DNA of 64,000 nucleotides from contig NZ_JAMZAW010000007.1 of the NCBI RefSeq assembly GCF_024158745.1, forward strand, positions 62,001 through 126,000, read 5' to 3'. This document shows, piece after piece, positions 9,967 through 18,174 of this stretch; the stretch's first letter is position 1, and each line of letters opens with the position of its first letter. A model generated the notes under the pieces. That model worked only from the letters and a program-made list of their open reading frames with translations, had not been told where the DNA came from and did no database searches. The stretch comes from Paenibacillus tyrphae. GTDB taxonomy: Bacteria > Bacillota > Bacilli > Paenibacillales > NBRC-103111. The position numbers and the translations under genes were made by a program.

Positions 9967-10279
9967 CTCGTTTCTTTTCCTCCTCGCTGGATTCCAGTCG
10001 CCTGAACGACCTGTCCTAGTATAATATGCAAGGCAGGAAAAGTAATGAATCGATCTTATTGTTTCTGAGCCGATTTTCTTCTTAACGAAATCTTTAAAAA
10101 TCCTGTGAATAAATAGCGGAACGTACGGAATCATTCTGAAGAAGCGTCAGCGTTCGCCTTTGTCTCCGGATTCTAACCACTTCATGGCTTATAGAACCAA
10201 GAATCTGGAGACAAGAGCGATCGGAAGAATGATCCGAACGAGTAGCGCTCACTTATTCACTGGACTTTTAAACGACACC
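9967..10279. other. Intergenic region upstream of the SLH protein gene
   Basis: No gene is supported in these 313 bases. On the minus strand there is a TATACT hexamer (10023-10018) that could be the -10 of the SLH protein promoter, but no convincing -35 is visible. Confidence 0.4.
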
Positions 10280-11290
10280 TCAAATCCCAAGTCTTCTCCG
10301 GTATTCTCCTGGCGTCATATGTACGGCTTGCTTGAACACTTTATTGAAATACTGCAGCGTGTCATATCCCACTACTCCGGCCACTTCGTAAATCTTCAGG
10401 TTCGGCTGTAGCAGCAGCTCTTTGGCCTTCTCGATCCGGACGCGGTTCAAATAATTAACGAACGAATACCCCGTATACTTCTTGATCTGCACGCTGAAAT
10501 AAGAGACGCTCATCCCGAAGCGCTCGCTGACCTCAGCCAGCGTATGATCGCTCCGGTAGTTCTCCCGAATATAGTCGCAGGCCCGCTTCACGTTCAGCTT
10601 CACGCTGCTATCGGCGGGCGAGGCGGACTGCGACTGGGCGATCCAGAACTCGCACAGCCTCTGGAAGTAGGCGATTGCCTCTTCTTCGCGCTCCCATGAA
10701 AAAGGCTCGTCGAAATTGAGCCCGTGTTTCTTGAGAACGTAGTGCCATTTGGCATAAAGCATGCGAAACAGGCCCAGCCGCTCCCCCTGCTGGCCCTCCT
10801 CGAAGCCTTGCATGCTCTGGATCATCTCGGCATGCTTCTGAATGACCGCGCCCGGCTGGAGAAGGTCCAGCCTCTCGAAAAATTGCTGCGCCTGAACGAA
10901 TTCGCGATGTGCGGCATGGAAATACCCCACCCGCTCTTCCGCCCGCTGCAGCGCACGCCTCAGCTCTTCGGCCTTCACCGGCTTAAGCAAATAATCGATC
11001 GCGCCTGCCTGCATGGACTGTCGTACGTAGTCAAACCGCGTATTGTCGCTCAACACGATCGTTACCACGGGAATACGCTGCTCATACACCTGTCTCACCA
11101 GAGCCAGTCCCTCCAGCCGGGGGAGCATAAGATCGGTCAGAAGAAGCGTCGGCCACCCCTGCTCCATCAATCCCAAAGCTTCTATCCGGTCACGCGCCTC
11201 CCCGACGACGATATGTCCCATCTCCTGCACCATTTTTTTAATTCTCGCGCGTTTACCTGTATAAGGCTCCACAATAAGTACATGAAGCAT
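10280..11290 (-). CDS. Response regulator with AraC-type DNA-binding domain
   Basis: A 336-residue two-component regulator of the YesN type. The N-terminal receiver domain (about 1-120) has the phosphoacceptor aspartate in LLLTDLMLPRLEGL and the conserved lysine in YLLKPVKAEEL. A middle helical linker follows, then two AraC helix-turn-helix motifs (about 235-335; ...DYIRENYRSDHTLAEVSERFGMS... and ...YEVAGVVGYDTLQYFNKVFK). YesN-type proteins usually pair with a membrane kinase and control sugar or surface genes; no kinase is adjacent, so this is an orphan. The ATG at 11290 follows GGGGAGGG; alternatives at 11308 (ATG) and 11317 (GTG) are poorly spaced. It is codirectional with the SLH protein gene 313 bases downstream, which it might control. 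Confidence 0.85.
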   Translation of the reverse strand: MLHVLIVEPYTGKRARIKKMVQEMGHIVVGEARDRIEALGLMEQGWPTLLLTDLMLPRLEGLALVRQVYEQRIPVVTIVLSDNTRFDYVRQSMQAGAIDYLLKPVKAEELRRALQRAEERVGYFHAAHREFVQAQQFFERLDLLQPGAVIQKHAEMIQSMQGFEEGQQGERLGLFRMLYAKWHYVLKKHGLNFDEPFSWEREEEAIAYFQRLCEFWIAQSQSASPADSSVKLNVKRACDYIRENYRSDHTLAEVSERFGMSVSYFSVQIKKYTGYSFVNYLNRVRIEKAKELLLQPNLKIYEVAGVVGYDTLQYFNKVFKQAVHMTPGEYRRRLGI

Positions 11291-11597
11291 CGCTGTTGCC
11301 CTCCCCATCCTCCTCACAATCAGGATCCGTTAGATTTGGAGTCCGCTCGTCGTCTCTAACGTTTCTTCGGTCGATTGGTTGCAGGAAGTGAGCGTCTTTG
11401 CAAAATCTTTAGAATGGGGGAATGTGGAAATTACGTTGAACTTTCAACGAAAAATAATAATATGTGGTGAATAAGCCACTAGAATCGAGAAAATATGGAA
11501 AAGACGAACTATTTTTTTACTAGCCACATGCTAGCACACGGAGAGTTAACAATTTCCAAATCCCTTCATGGTTTGCATCATAAAGATAATAATATTA
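11291..11597. other. Intergenic region with no recognised element
   Basis: About 300 AT-rich bases between the AraC-type regulator and the terminator of the next minus-strand gene. I see no coding sequence, RNA gene or clear promoter. Confidence 0.4.
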
Positions 11598-11645
11598 AAA
11601 ATACCTAAAAACCGAAATGATGCCTCCGGTTCTTTAGGTATTTGG
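11598..11645 (-). terminator. Terminator of the YD-CBM protein gene
   Basis: On the minus strand AAATACCTAAA..AACCG pairs with CGGTT..TTAGGTATTT and ends in a run of T, just after the stop codon at 11682. Confidence 0.85.
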
Positions 11646-11681
11646 CAAATGTAATGTGATGGAATTTATCCACTAAGGATT

Positions 11682-13847
11682 TTATTTATTGACGCTCTCA
11701 CTTAACGATACAGAATCAATCCAGTAAGTGCCTTGTCCATTCATATCTCCTGGAGAGATTAATACAACTGCTCTTTGAGCGCCAGCTGGCGCAATTCCAG
11801 ACACGGTTAGCTTGGTCCAATCTTTTGTTCCTTCAACGGAAGGGGAATACGCAATATTATTCCATATCCAAGCTCCTGTTTCGTCTTGCCAATACATCCT
11901 CAAATGGACACCTGCTCCCGTTATGCCTGATGTTTTCACATAGGCAGTTGCAACAAGAGTCTTACCTCCAATAAAAGTGCCGAAGTTACAACTTTCATAC
12001 TGGAACTGGTCACCTGCACTGGCACGTATCACTTGTAATGATTGTTTCCCCTCAAATACTGCAATCGTATCTATAAAAGATTTGCCATCAGTTCCGTTAT
12101 TTATAGACCAGTCTTGTATTCCTGCTTCAAAACCAGAATTCATTAAATAATTGGATGGTTGCAACTCCGTAATCTCAACCGAGTCAATCCAGTACGTTCC
12201 TTGTCCATTCATATCGCCAGGAGAGACTAGTGCAACAACGCTCTGGGCATTAGGTGGAGCGATACCGGTCACCGTTAACTTCGTCCAATCCCTTGTCCCA
12301 TCTACAAAAGGGGAGTACTCTACATTGTTCCATATCCACGCTCCAAACACATCCTGCCAATACATTCTCAAATGGACACCTTGTCCCGTTATTCCAGAGG
12401 TTTTTATATATGCAGATGCTGTAAAAGTCCTTCCCCCCGTGTAAGTGCCGGAGTTGTACCCTGCATATTGAAACTGATCACCTGCACTGGCGCGAGTTAC
12501 TTTTAAGGATTGTCTCCCATTAATTGCTGAAGCCGTATCTATCGCAAATGCGCCATCTTTTCCGTTATTTATGGACCAGCCGGAAACCCCTGTTTCAAAG
12601 TTCGGGTTGGTTACATAATTGCCTCCCTTTTGTGTTTCTGCCACCTCCACCGAATCAATCCAATATGTTCCTTGTCCATTCGTATCGCCGGGAGACACAA
12701 GTACAACCATTCTTTGGGCAGCAGCGGGTGCAGTTGAAGTAACGGTAAGTTTGGTCCAATCCTTTGTCCCATCTATCGAAGAGGAATGCCTTATATTTTC
12801 CCATATCCAGGACCCGGCCGCATCTTGCCAGTACGTCCTTAAATGCACACCTTGTCCCGTTATTCCTAAGGTTTTAATATAAGCAGATATTGTAAACGTT
12901 CGACCTCCAATATATGTATTATAATCATATCCTTCAAATTGAAACTGGTCGCCGGAACTGGCACGAGTTACTTTTAAGGACTGCTTCCCATTAAATACTG
13001 TTGTTGTATCTACTACAGCTGTACCATCAGTTCCGTTATTTATGGACCAGTCTGCCAATCCTTCTTCAAAACTCGGGTTCGCTAAATGACTTGCTGTTTT
13101 CAGTGTTTCTGTTATGGCTACTGCGTCAATCCAATAAGTCCCTTGTCCATTCAGATCTCCTGGTGAAACTAGTCCAACTACACTTTGGGCACCAGCGGGT
13201 GCGATTCCAGTAACGGTTAATCTGGTCCAATCCTTTGTCCCATCTACAACAGGGGAAGACTCTATATTATTCCATATCCAGGCCCCTGATGCGTCTTGCC
13301 AATACATTCTCAAATGAACACCTTTTCCCGTTATCCCCCAAGTTTTCACAAATGCTGAGAGAGTAAATGTCCTTCCCCCGATGTAAGTCCCGAAATTGTG
13401 CCCTTCATATTGAAACTGATCGCCGGCACTAGCGCGAGTTACTTTCAAAGATTGTTTCCCATTAATTGCCGAAGCCGTATCTATTGCTGATACGCCATCA
13501 TTTCCGTTATTTATGACCCAATCTTCAATCCCTTTTTCAAAGCTGCGGTTAGCTAAATAGTTTCCCTGGGCGGATTTATACACTTTTTTAATAAGATTTC
13601 CATTCGAATCAAATATGTTTTTTGTCCAATGCAAGGTTCCATTTTTATGGTTCACCACTGTTTTTAATTGATTGTCAGCATCATAACTGTAGCTTGATTC
13701 TTTATCTTTTAACTGTATGGCGGAAACTTCTGAAAGTGGTGCACAACCACTCGTCTCTGCTTGAATATGTAATGGAAAATTAATTAAAGATATAACAAAT
13801 ACGACAAAGAATGCTGCTCTAACCAAATTTCTTCTAGATAAAGACAT
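11682..13847 (-). CDS. Secreted protein: YD motif plus four CBM4/9-like modules
   Basis: A 721-residue exported protein with a signal peptide (about 1-30, ending IQAETS) and a short Rhs-like segment (about 50-95, containing SYSYDADNQL and FDSNGNLIKK). Four tandem modules of about 157 residues follow, each opening N-x-x-FE-x-G and closing with GTYWIDSV: the pattern of CBM4/9-type jelly-roll carbohydrate-binding domains. No catalytic domain is present. The DNA repeats with a period near 470 bases and the copies have diverged moderately. ATG 13847 follows AGGAGATGA. It is the first of three neighbouring genes sharing the YD start. In full-length Rhs/WapA proteins such motifs form a large shell; here only one pair remains, so the gene may be a shortened derivative or a surface-adhesion protein. 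Function unknown. Confidence 0.8.
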   Translation of the reverse strand: MSLSRRNLVRAAFFVVFVISLINFPLHIQAETSGCAPLSEVSAIQLKDKESSYSYDADNQLKTVVNHKNGTLHWTKNIFDSNGNLIKKVYKSAQGNYLANRSFEKGIEDWVINNGNDGVSAIDTASAINGKQSLKVTRASAGDQFQYEGHNFGTYIGGRTFTLSAFVKTWGITGKGVHLRMYWQDASGAWIWNNIESSPVVDGTKDWTRLTVTGIAPAGAQSVVGLVSPGDLNGQGTYWIDAVAITETLKTASHLANPSFEEGLADWSINNGTDGTAVVDTTTVFNGKQSLKVTRASSGDQFQFEGYDYNTYIGGRTFTISAYIKTLGITGQGVHLRTYWQDAAGSWIWENIRHSSSIDGTKDWTKLTVTSTAPAAAQRMVVLVSPGDTNGQGTYWIDSVEVAETQKGGNYVTNPNFETGVSGWSINNGKDGAFAIDTASAINGRQSLKVTRASAGDQFQYAGYNSGTYTGGRTFTASAYIKTSGITGQGVHLRMYWQDVFGAWIWNNVEYSPFVDGTRDWTKLTVTGIAPPNAQSVVALVSPGDMNGQGTYWIDSVEITELQPSNYLMNSGFEAGIQDWSINNGTDGKSFIDTIAVFEGKQSLQVIRASAGDQFQYESCNFGTFIGGKTLVATAYVKTSGITGAGVHLRMYWQDETGAWIWNNIAYSPSVEGTKDWTKLTVSGIAPAGAQRAVVLISPGDMNGQGTYWIDSVSLSESVNK

Positions 13848-13951
13848 TTCTACGTCATCTCCTATAAGCCCCTAATGATATTGCTGGATGAGCTTTAAAG
13901 CGTGGTCCCAAAGTAGCAAGGCTTAGCGCCACACAATTTAAAACCCTAAAT

Positions 13952-14000
13952 AAAAAAAACAAACCCCGGGCTTGAACAGTAAAGTCAACTCCGGGGAGTT
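13952..14000 (-). terminator. Terminator of the YD-LamG protein gene
   Basis: Minus-strand CCCCGG and CCGGGG arms with a 21-base loop are followed by TTTGTTTTTTTT. It lies 78 bases after the stop of the LamG gene and isolates it from the next gene. Confidence 0.7.
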
Positions 14001-14077
14001 CCATGTGCTAACGAGCCATATATTTATAGGTTCATTCGACGAATCAAAGCTTCTTATGCGCAATGCCTTTGAACCCT

Positions 14078-16504
14078 TTAAGATTTCTCTAAACCAGGTC
14101 TAAAGAATTTTACTAAACCTTTTTCTTTGCCACTAAAGTTCCTGTACATATTTTCTTGAATACTAGAGGAAGACAATGGATAGTTCCATATCCGAAGCTC
14201 GCCGATTCTGCCGTTAAACCTATAATGAGGTGTGCCTATTGAGCCTGATATCATGGCCGACGATGTTACGGTTCGAGATGCTGTTGTGGTTCCTTGTCCC
14301 GCGGTAAGATTCTGCTTGATCCCATCAATGTACAGCTCATTATTCGTGGCATCAGGCACTCCGTTAAAAAACGTCGCTGCCACATGGGTCCATTTGTTTT
14401 TTAGATTCGCCGACGGTATGCCTAACACATTACTTTCTCCCGTATTAAATCCAAAATATCCGCCCGAAAACCATAGATCATACATCCCATCCCATGAGAA
14501 CGGCATTCCTCCCTCCGTTCCATCCCAATACATCCAAAACTCTACTGTATTTTTTGCCCCCGGCGCCGTATTTACTGCTATGTTATTCAGGCTTACTTGC
14601 TTCGTACCCTCAAATGCAAGCGACGTATTCGGTAAAGGTCGATCACTGAGTTTCCAATATCCTGCGATATCTGGTTCCATTCCTGTAATCACCTTATACA
14701 TGTTCGATTGCACTTCGGATTGCGATAATGGATAGTTCCATATCCGAAGCTCGCCGATTCTACCGTTAAACTTATAATGAGGTGTGCCTATTGAGCCTGA
14801 AATCATGGCCGACGATGTTACGGTTCGAGATGCCGTTGTGGTTCCTTGTCCCGCGGTAAGATTCTGCTTGATCCCATCAATGTACAGCTCATTATTTGTT
14901 GCATCAGGCACTCCGTTAAAGAACGTCGCTGCCACATGGGTCCATTTGTTTTTTAGATTCGCCGACGGTATGCCTAACACATTACTTTCTCCCGTATTAA
15001 ATCCAAAATATCCACCGGAAAACCATAGATCATACATCCCATCCCATGAGAACGGCATTCCTCCCTCCGTTCCATCCCAATACATCCAGAACTCTACTGT
15101 ATTTTTTGCCCCCGGCGCCGTATTTACTGCTATGTTATTCAGGCTTACTTGCTTCATACCCTCAAATGCAAGCGATGTATTCGGTAAAGGTCGATCACTG
15201 AGTTTCCAATATCCTGCGATATCTGGTTCCATTCCTGTAATCACCTTATACATGTTCGATTGCACTTCGGATTGCGATAATGGATAGTTCCATATCCGAA
15301 GCTCGCCGATTCTACCGTTAAACTTATAATGAGGTGTGCCTATTGAGCCTGAAATCATGGCCGACGATGTTACGGTTCGAGATGCCGTTGTGGTTCCTTG
15401 TCCCGCGGTAAGATTCTGCTTGATCCCATCAATGTACAGCTCATTATTTGTTGCATCAGGCACTCCGTTAAAGAACGTCGCTGCCACATGGGTCCATTTG
15501 TTTTTTAGATTCGCCGACGGTATGCCTAACACATTACTTTCTCCCGTATTAAATCCAAAATATCCGCCGGAAAACCATAGATCATACATCCCATCCCATG
15601 AGAACGGCATTCCTCCCTCCGTTCCATCCCAATACATCCAGAACTCTACTGTATTTTTTGCCCCCGGCGCCGTATTTACTGCTATGTTATTCAGGCTTAC
15701 TTGCTTCGTACCCTCAAATGCAAGCGATGAATTTTGAGAGGGTATTTCTCCTAACTTCCAATACCCCACTAAACCGGCTTCCATTTCCTTATACAACTTA
15801 TACATATTTGCTTGAATCTCCGTTGCCGACAGTGCATGGTTCCATATCCTCATCGTACCTATTTTGCCGATAAATCGATACATATTGTTATTTGAAGCTC
15901 CTGATACAACTGCATTGGAAGTTACTGTTACCGACGACGTCGTCTTACCCAAAACAGGAGCTAAATTTTGCTTTACTCCATTAATGTAAAGCTCATTATT
16001 TACTGCATCCGGTACACCATTATAAAACGTTGCCGCAATATGTACCCACCGGTTCTTCAATTCTGCTGATGATATCCCCAATATGTTTGATTCTCCGGTA
16101 TTAAAGCCAAAATAACCTCCGCTAAACCAGAGGTCATAGGGCCCATCCCATGAAAATGGCATGACACCTTCTGCACCAGTCCAATACATCCAAAACTCCA
16201 CCGTGTTTTTTTCACCTAGCTTAGTATTGACTGCAATATTATTAAGGCTTATTTGTTTCGTACCATCAAAAGAAAGGGATGCAAAGTTTCGAGTTATATT
16301 TCCATTCGCATCGTAAATATATTCTCTCCCTTGTCCTGTAGGCAATTGAACATTTATTAGCCTTCCAGATGAATCATAATTATACGAGCTTTCAGAATAC
16401 GATGCTGACGAATAAGCAGCAGCCTTCTCAAGAGGCAAAACAAATATTATTAAGAAAACATTGAAATACATTAAAATTCTTCCTAAATTACATAAGGTAT
16501 ACAC
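14078..16504 (-). CDS. Secreted protein: YD motif plus four LamG-type modules
   Basis: An 808-residue exported protein. After a hydrophobic signal segment (about 8-30) comes one YD pair (YNYDSSGRLINV, EYIYDANGNITRN), then four concanavalin-A-like/LamG modules of about 184 residues (motifs VEFWMYW, RWVHIAATF/KWTHVAATF, ELYI.GIKQNL, IG.(M/L)RIWN). Modules 2-4 are nearly identical; module 1 is divergent. LamG folds bind glycans or proteins; no enzyme domain is present. The GTG start at 16504 has GGAGGG 9 bases upstream; an internal ATG at 16471 lacks one. The promoter at 16572-16603 gives a leader of about 60 bases. Its function is unknown, but the modular binding suggests attachment to a polymer. 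Confidence 0.8.
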   Translation of the reverse strand: MYTLCNLGRILMYFNVFLIIFVLPLEKAAAYSSASYSESSYNYDSSGRLINVQLPTGQGREYIYDANGNITRNFASLSFDGTKQISLNNIAVNTKLGEKNTVEFWMYWTGAEGVMPFSWDGPYDLWFSGGYFGFNTGESNILGISSAELKNRWVHIAATFYNGVPDAVNNELYINGVKQNLAPVLGKTTSSVTVTSNAVVSGASNNNMYRFIGKIGTMRIWNHALSATEIQANMYKLYKEMEAGLVGYWKLGEIPSQNSSLAFEGTKQVSLNNIAVNTAPGAKNTVEFWMYWDGTEGGMPFSWDGMYDLWFSGGYFGFNTGESNVLGIPSANLKNKWTHVAATFFNGVPDATNNELYIDGIKQNLTAGQGTTTASRTVTSSAMISGSIGTPHYKFNGRIGELRIWNYPLSQSEVQSNMYKVITGMEPDIAGYWKLSDRPLPNTSLAFEGMKQVSLNNIAVNTAPGAKNTVEFWMYWDGTEGGMPFSWDGMYDLWFSGGYFGFNTGESNVLGIPSANLKNKWTHVAATFFNGVPDATNNELYIDGIKQNLTAGQGTTTASRTVTSSAMISGSIGTPHYKFNGRIGELRIWNYPLSQSEVQSNMYKVITGMEPDIAGYWKLSDRPLPNTSLAFEGTKQVSLNNIAVNTAPGAKNTVEFWMYWDGTEGGMPFSWDGMYDLWFSGGYFGFNTGESNVLGIPSANLKNKWTHVAATFFNGVPDATNNELYIDGIKQNLTAGQGTTTASRTVTSSAMISGSIGTPHYRFNGRIGELRIWNYPLSSSSIQENMYRNFSGKEKGLVKFFRPGLEKS
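14178..15733. repeat. Three near-identical 552-base tandem repeats inside the LamG gene
   Basis: Copies begin at 14178, 14730 and 15282 with a constant 552-base period (184 codons); the third ends at about 15733, where similarity stops. Only scattered base differences are visible, so duplication or gene conversion is recent. Copy number could vary between isolates, and short-read assemblies would tend to collapse it. Confidence 0.9.
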
Positions 16505-16571
16505 AAACAGTTACCCTCCAAAAGATTAGGATTCTTAAAACTTGTAAAACCAGAAATAGTTTTCCTATCAA

Positions 16572-16603
16572 ATTATATCTTTGTCAGATGGTGTATGTAT
16601 ATA
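16572..16603 (-). promoter_or_regulatory. Promoter of the YD-LamG gene (shared TATATACA-N18-TATAAT element)
   Basis: Read on the minus strand: TATATACA (16603-16596), 18 bases, TATAAT (16577-16572). The same two boxes with the same spacing occur at 17710-17741 and 32513-32544, with further matching bases (ATCT) in the spacer. Confidence 0.65.
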
Positions 16604-16735
16604 AGGAAAATTGTAAGTGGCGTCCGCTACAAGATTGTCCTTATAAGAATCTTCTTCATTTGAGAAACTTAATACAAGGGGAGTAGGGTTTCGTTACGCT
16701 CTAACTACGCAAGTAATTTTGATCCCTTAAAGCGC

Positions 16736-16778
16736 AAAAAAAGAACCCCGGAAGAGGCTATCCTAAAACCGAGGTTCG
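16736..16778 (-). terminator. Terminator of the third YD gene
   Basis: Minus-strand GAACCTCGG pairs (one G-T) with CCGGGGTTC, followed by T7. It lies about 90 bases after the probable original stop at 16866. The remaining bases between 16505 and 16865 hold the LamG promoter and nothing else recognised. Confidence 0.8.
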
Positions 16779-16865
16779 TTGGAGCGTTACCATGCTGTCC
16801 GCTGTACAAGCTATCAACTTGAATTTTGTTATTTAATACAAAATGGCGGTTTAATTAAATAATAC

Positions 16866-17647
16866 TTAATTACTTTTGACAACACCTGAAAATATCGCTT
16901 TACCGTTGTATACGTTCACTCCAAACTGTCCGTTCAACGTCCATCACCGGGGACAATCCATCGTTTAAATAAACTTTGATGTTACTCCCTTTCGTGACAA
17001 CCTTTAAATGATACGATTGTCCAAGACCAATTGGGATTGGATAGTCTCGGATAATCTTTCCGCTTCCCATATCCCATAAACGCACCACTTGCAATAGCGT
17101 ATCAACATTAACTGCGTATCCCTGCGTCCCGGTTGAATTTGCGCGAAATACTAATGCTCCGGCTCCCTTGCTAACTACTTTTATATCGCCCTCATATACG
17201 AAATCATTGCCTGTCTGGCTATTCAAATAATAGGCGTTATTCTCTGTGGTGGCCTCGCCTTGTTTTCCTTCTCCTACACTCGTCCAGGTCCCGCCTACTT
17301 CTGACCATCTGCCGTTTAAATTGGAAAATTTTTTTAGCTCTTGTAAATAAGTTCCCATTCGCATCATATGTAAACTCATCCATATCACCATTTGGAAAAA
17401 CGATATTCACTAATTTCCCTTCGCGTGTATAGGTGTAGTACGACCCTCCATTAAATGAAATATTGCTGCTGTTAGCTGTAACGGAAGCATTCTTAATCTG
17501 GAATTGTTCCTTATTATTGAATATCAGCATTTGAGGGTCTGCATGTTTATTATCGCCCTACGCAAGTTCCGTCCATGTTAGTGAGATGAAAAAACTGCAG
17601 ATAAAAATGATAGAAAGAAAAAACTGCTTCACTTTTTTAGACTTCAC
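16866..17647 (-). pseudogene. Broken third YD-type secreted protein with a LamG/jelly-roll module
   Basis: A GTG at 17647 behind GGAGG starts a good 29-residue signal peptide (...FFLSIIFICSFFISLTWTELA), but the next codon is TAG (17560-17558). Reading on in the same frame gives a YD pair (YTYTREGKLVNI, FTYDANGNLFTR). At an A7 run near 17330 the frame must shift by one base to continue into a jelly-roll module (GRWSEVGGTW ... ALVFRANSTGTQGYAVNVD). Near 16940 a second one-base shift restores a family-like end (GQFGVNVYNGKAIFSGVVKSN, stop at 16866). Three lesions (one nonsense, two frameshifts) indicate a decayed gene, although promoter, ribosome site and terminator are intact. Confidence 0.8.
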
Positions 17648-17709
17648 TTGTTCTTCCTCCACACATTGAAATTATCACAAACCGTTAATACTATTATTTT
17701 CCCTGCTAA

Positions 17710-17741
17710 ATTATACCTTTGGAAGATGATGTCTGTATATA
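17710..17741 (-). promoter_or_regulatory. Promoter of the broken YD gene (shared element)
   Basis: Minus strand: TATATACA (17741-17734), 18 bases, TATAAT (17715-17710). Predicted transcription would start about 55 bases before the GTG at 17647. Confidence 0.65.
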
Positions 17742-18174
17742 ACGGCTTTTATAAAAGGACACTCTGAGTGATTTTTCGTGTTACAATGTAGTAGCGGAAG
17801 GGGGGGAAGAGGGTAAGCCACAATGCTGAACTCCCCCCCAATGCACGAGTAACTACCAAAAGAGACGCACAAAAAACAGCTCTGAGAATCAAGCGACTTC
17901 TTTAGCCGCGTTGGACAATACATAGAGAACAGACTTATCATTCCCTGGGAAATTCGTCATTCCCATATATCCAAAAATTGTGTGGTTTAAATCAAATAGA
18001 ATATGGATATGTCCGATATATATTCAGTTAAGGAATCGGTTATAAAAAGCCAGGAGTAGTGAATAACCGATTGATCGTGGCCAAGGCTCATAACTCCCCC
18101 CTTTTCCCTTGCATAAAAGCTCCTCTATTAGTAGGATAAAAAAATAGATAATAAAGCGCACTGAGGGTGATTCA
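17742..18174. other. Intergenic region upstream of the kinase-regulator gene
   Basis: No supported gene. A possible minus-strand reading frame at 17711-17941 has no ribosome site, no domain and odd composition. The plus-strand ribosome site GAGGGTG of the next gene is at 18163-18169; no consensus promoter stands out. Confidence 0.4.

Noticed and set aside
14178-15733. Direct repeats considered as CRISPR or satellite
   Set aside because: Period is 552 bases and in frame with a LamG module; no short repeat-spacer pattern.
17711-17941. Minus-strand 76-codon frame
   Set aside because: Overlaps the promoter of the YD pseudogene, no ribosome site, unusual Cys/Pro-rich product.
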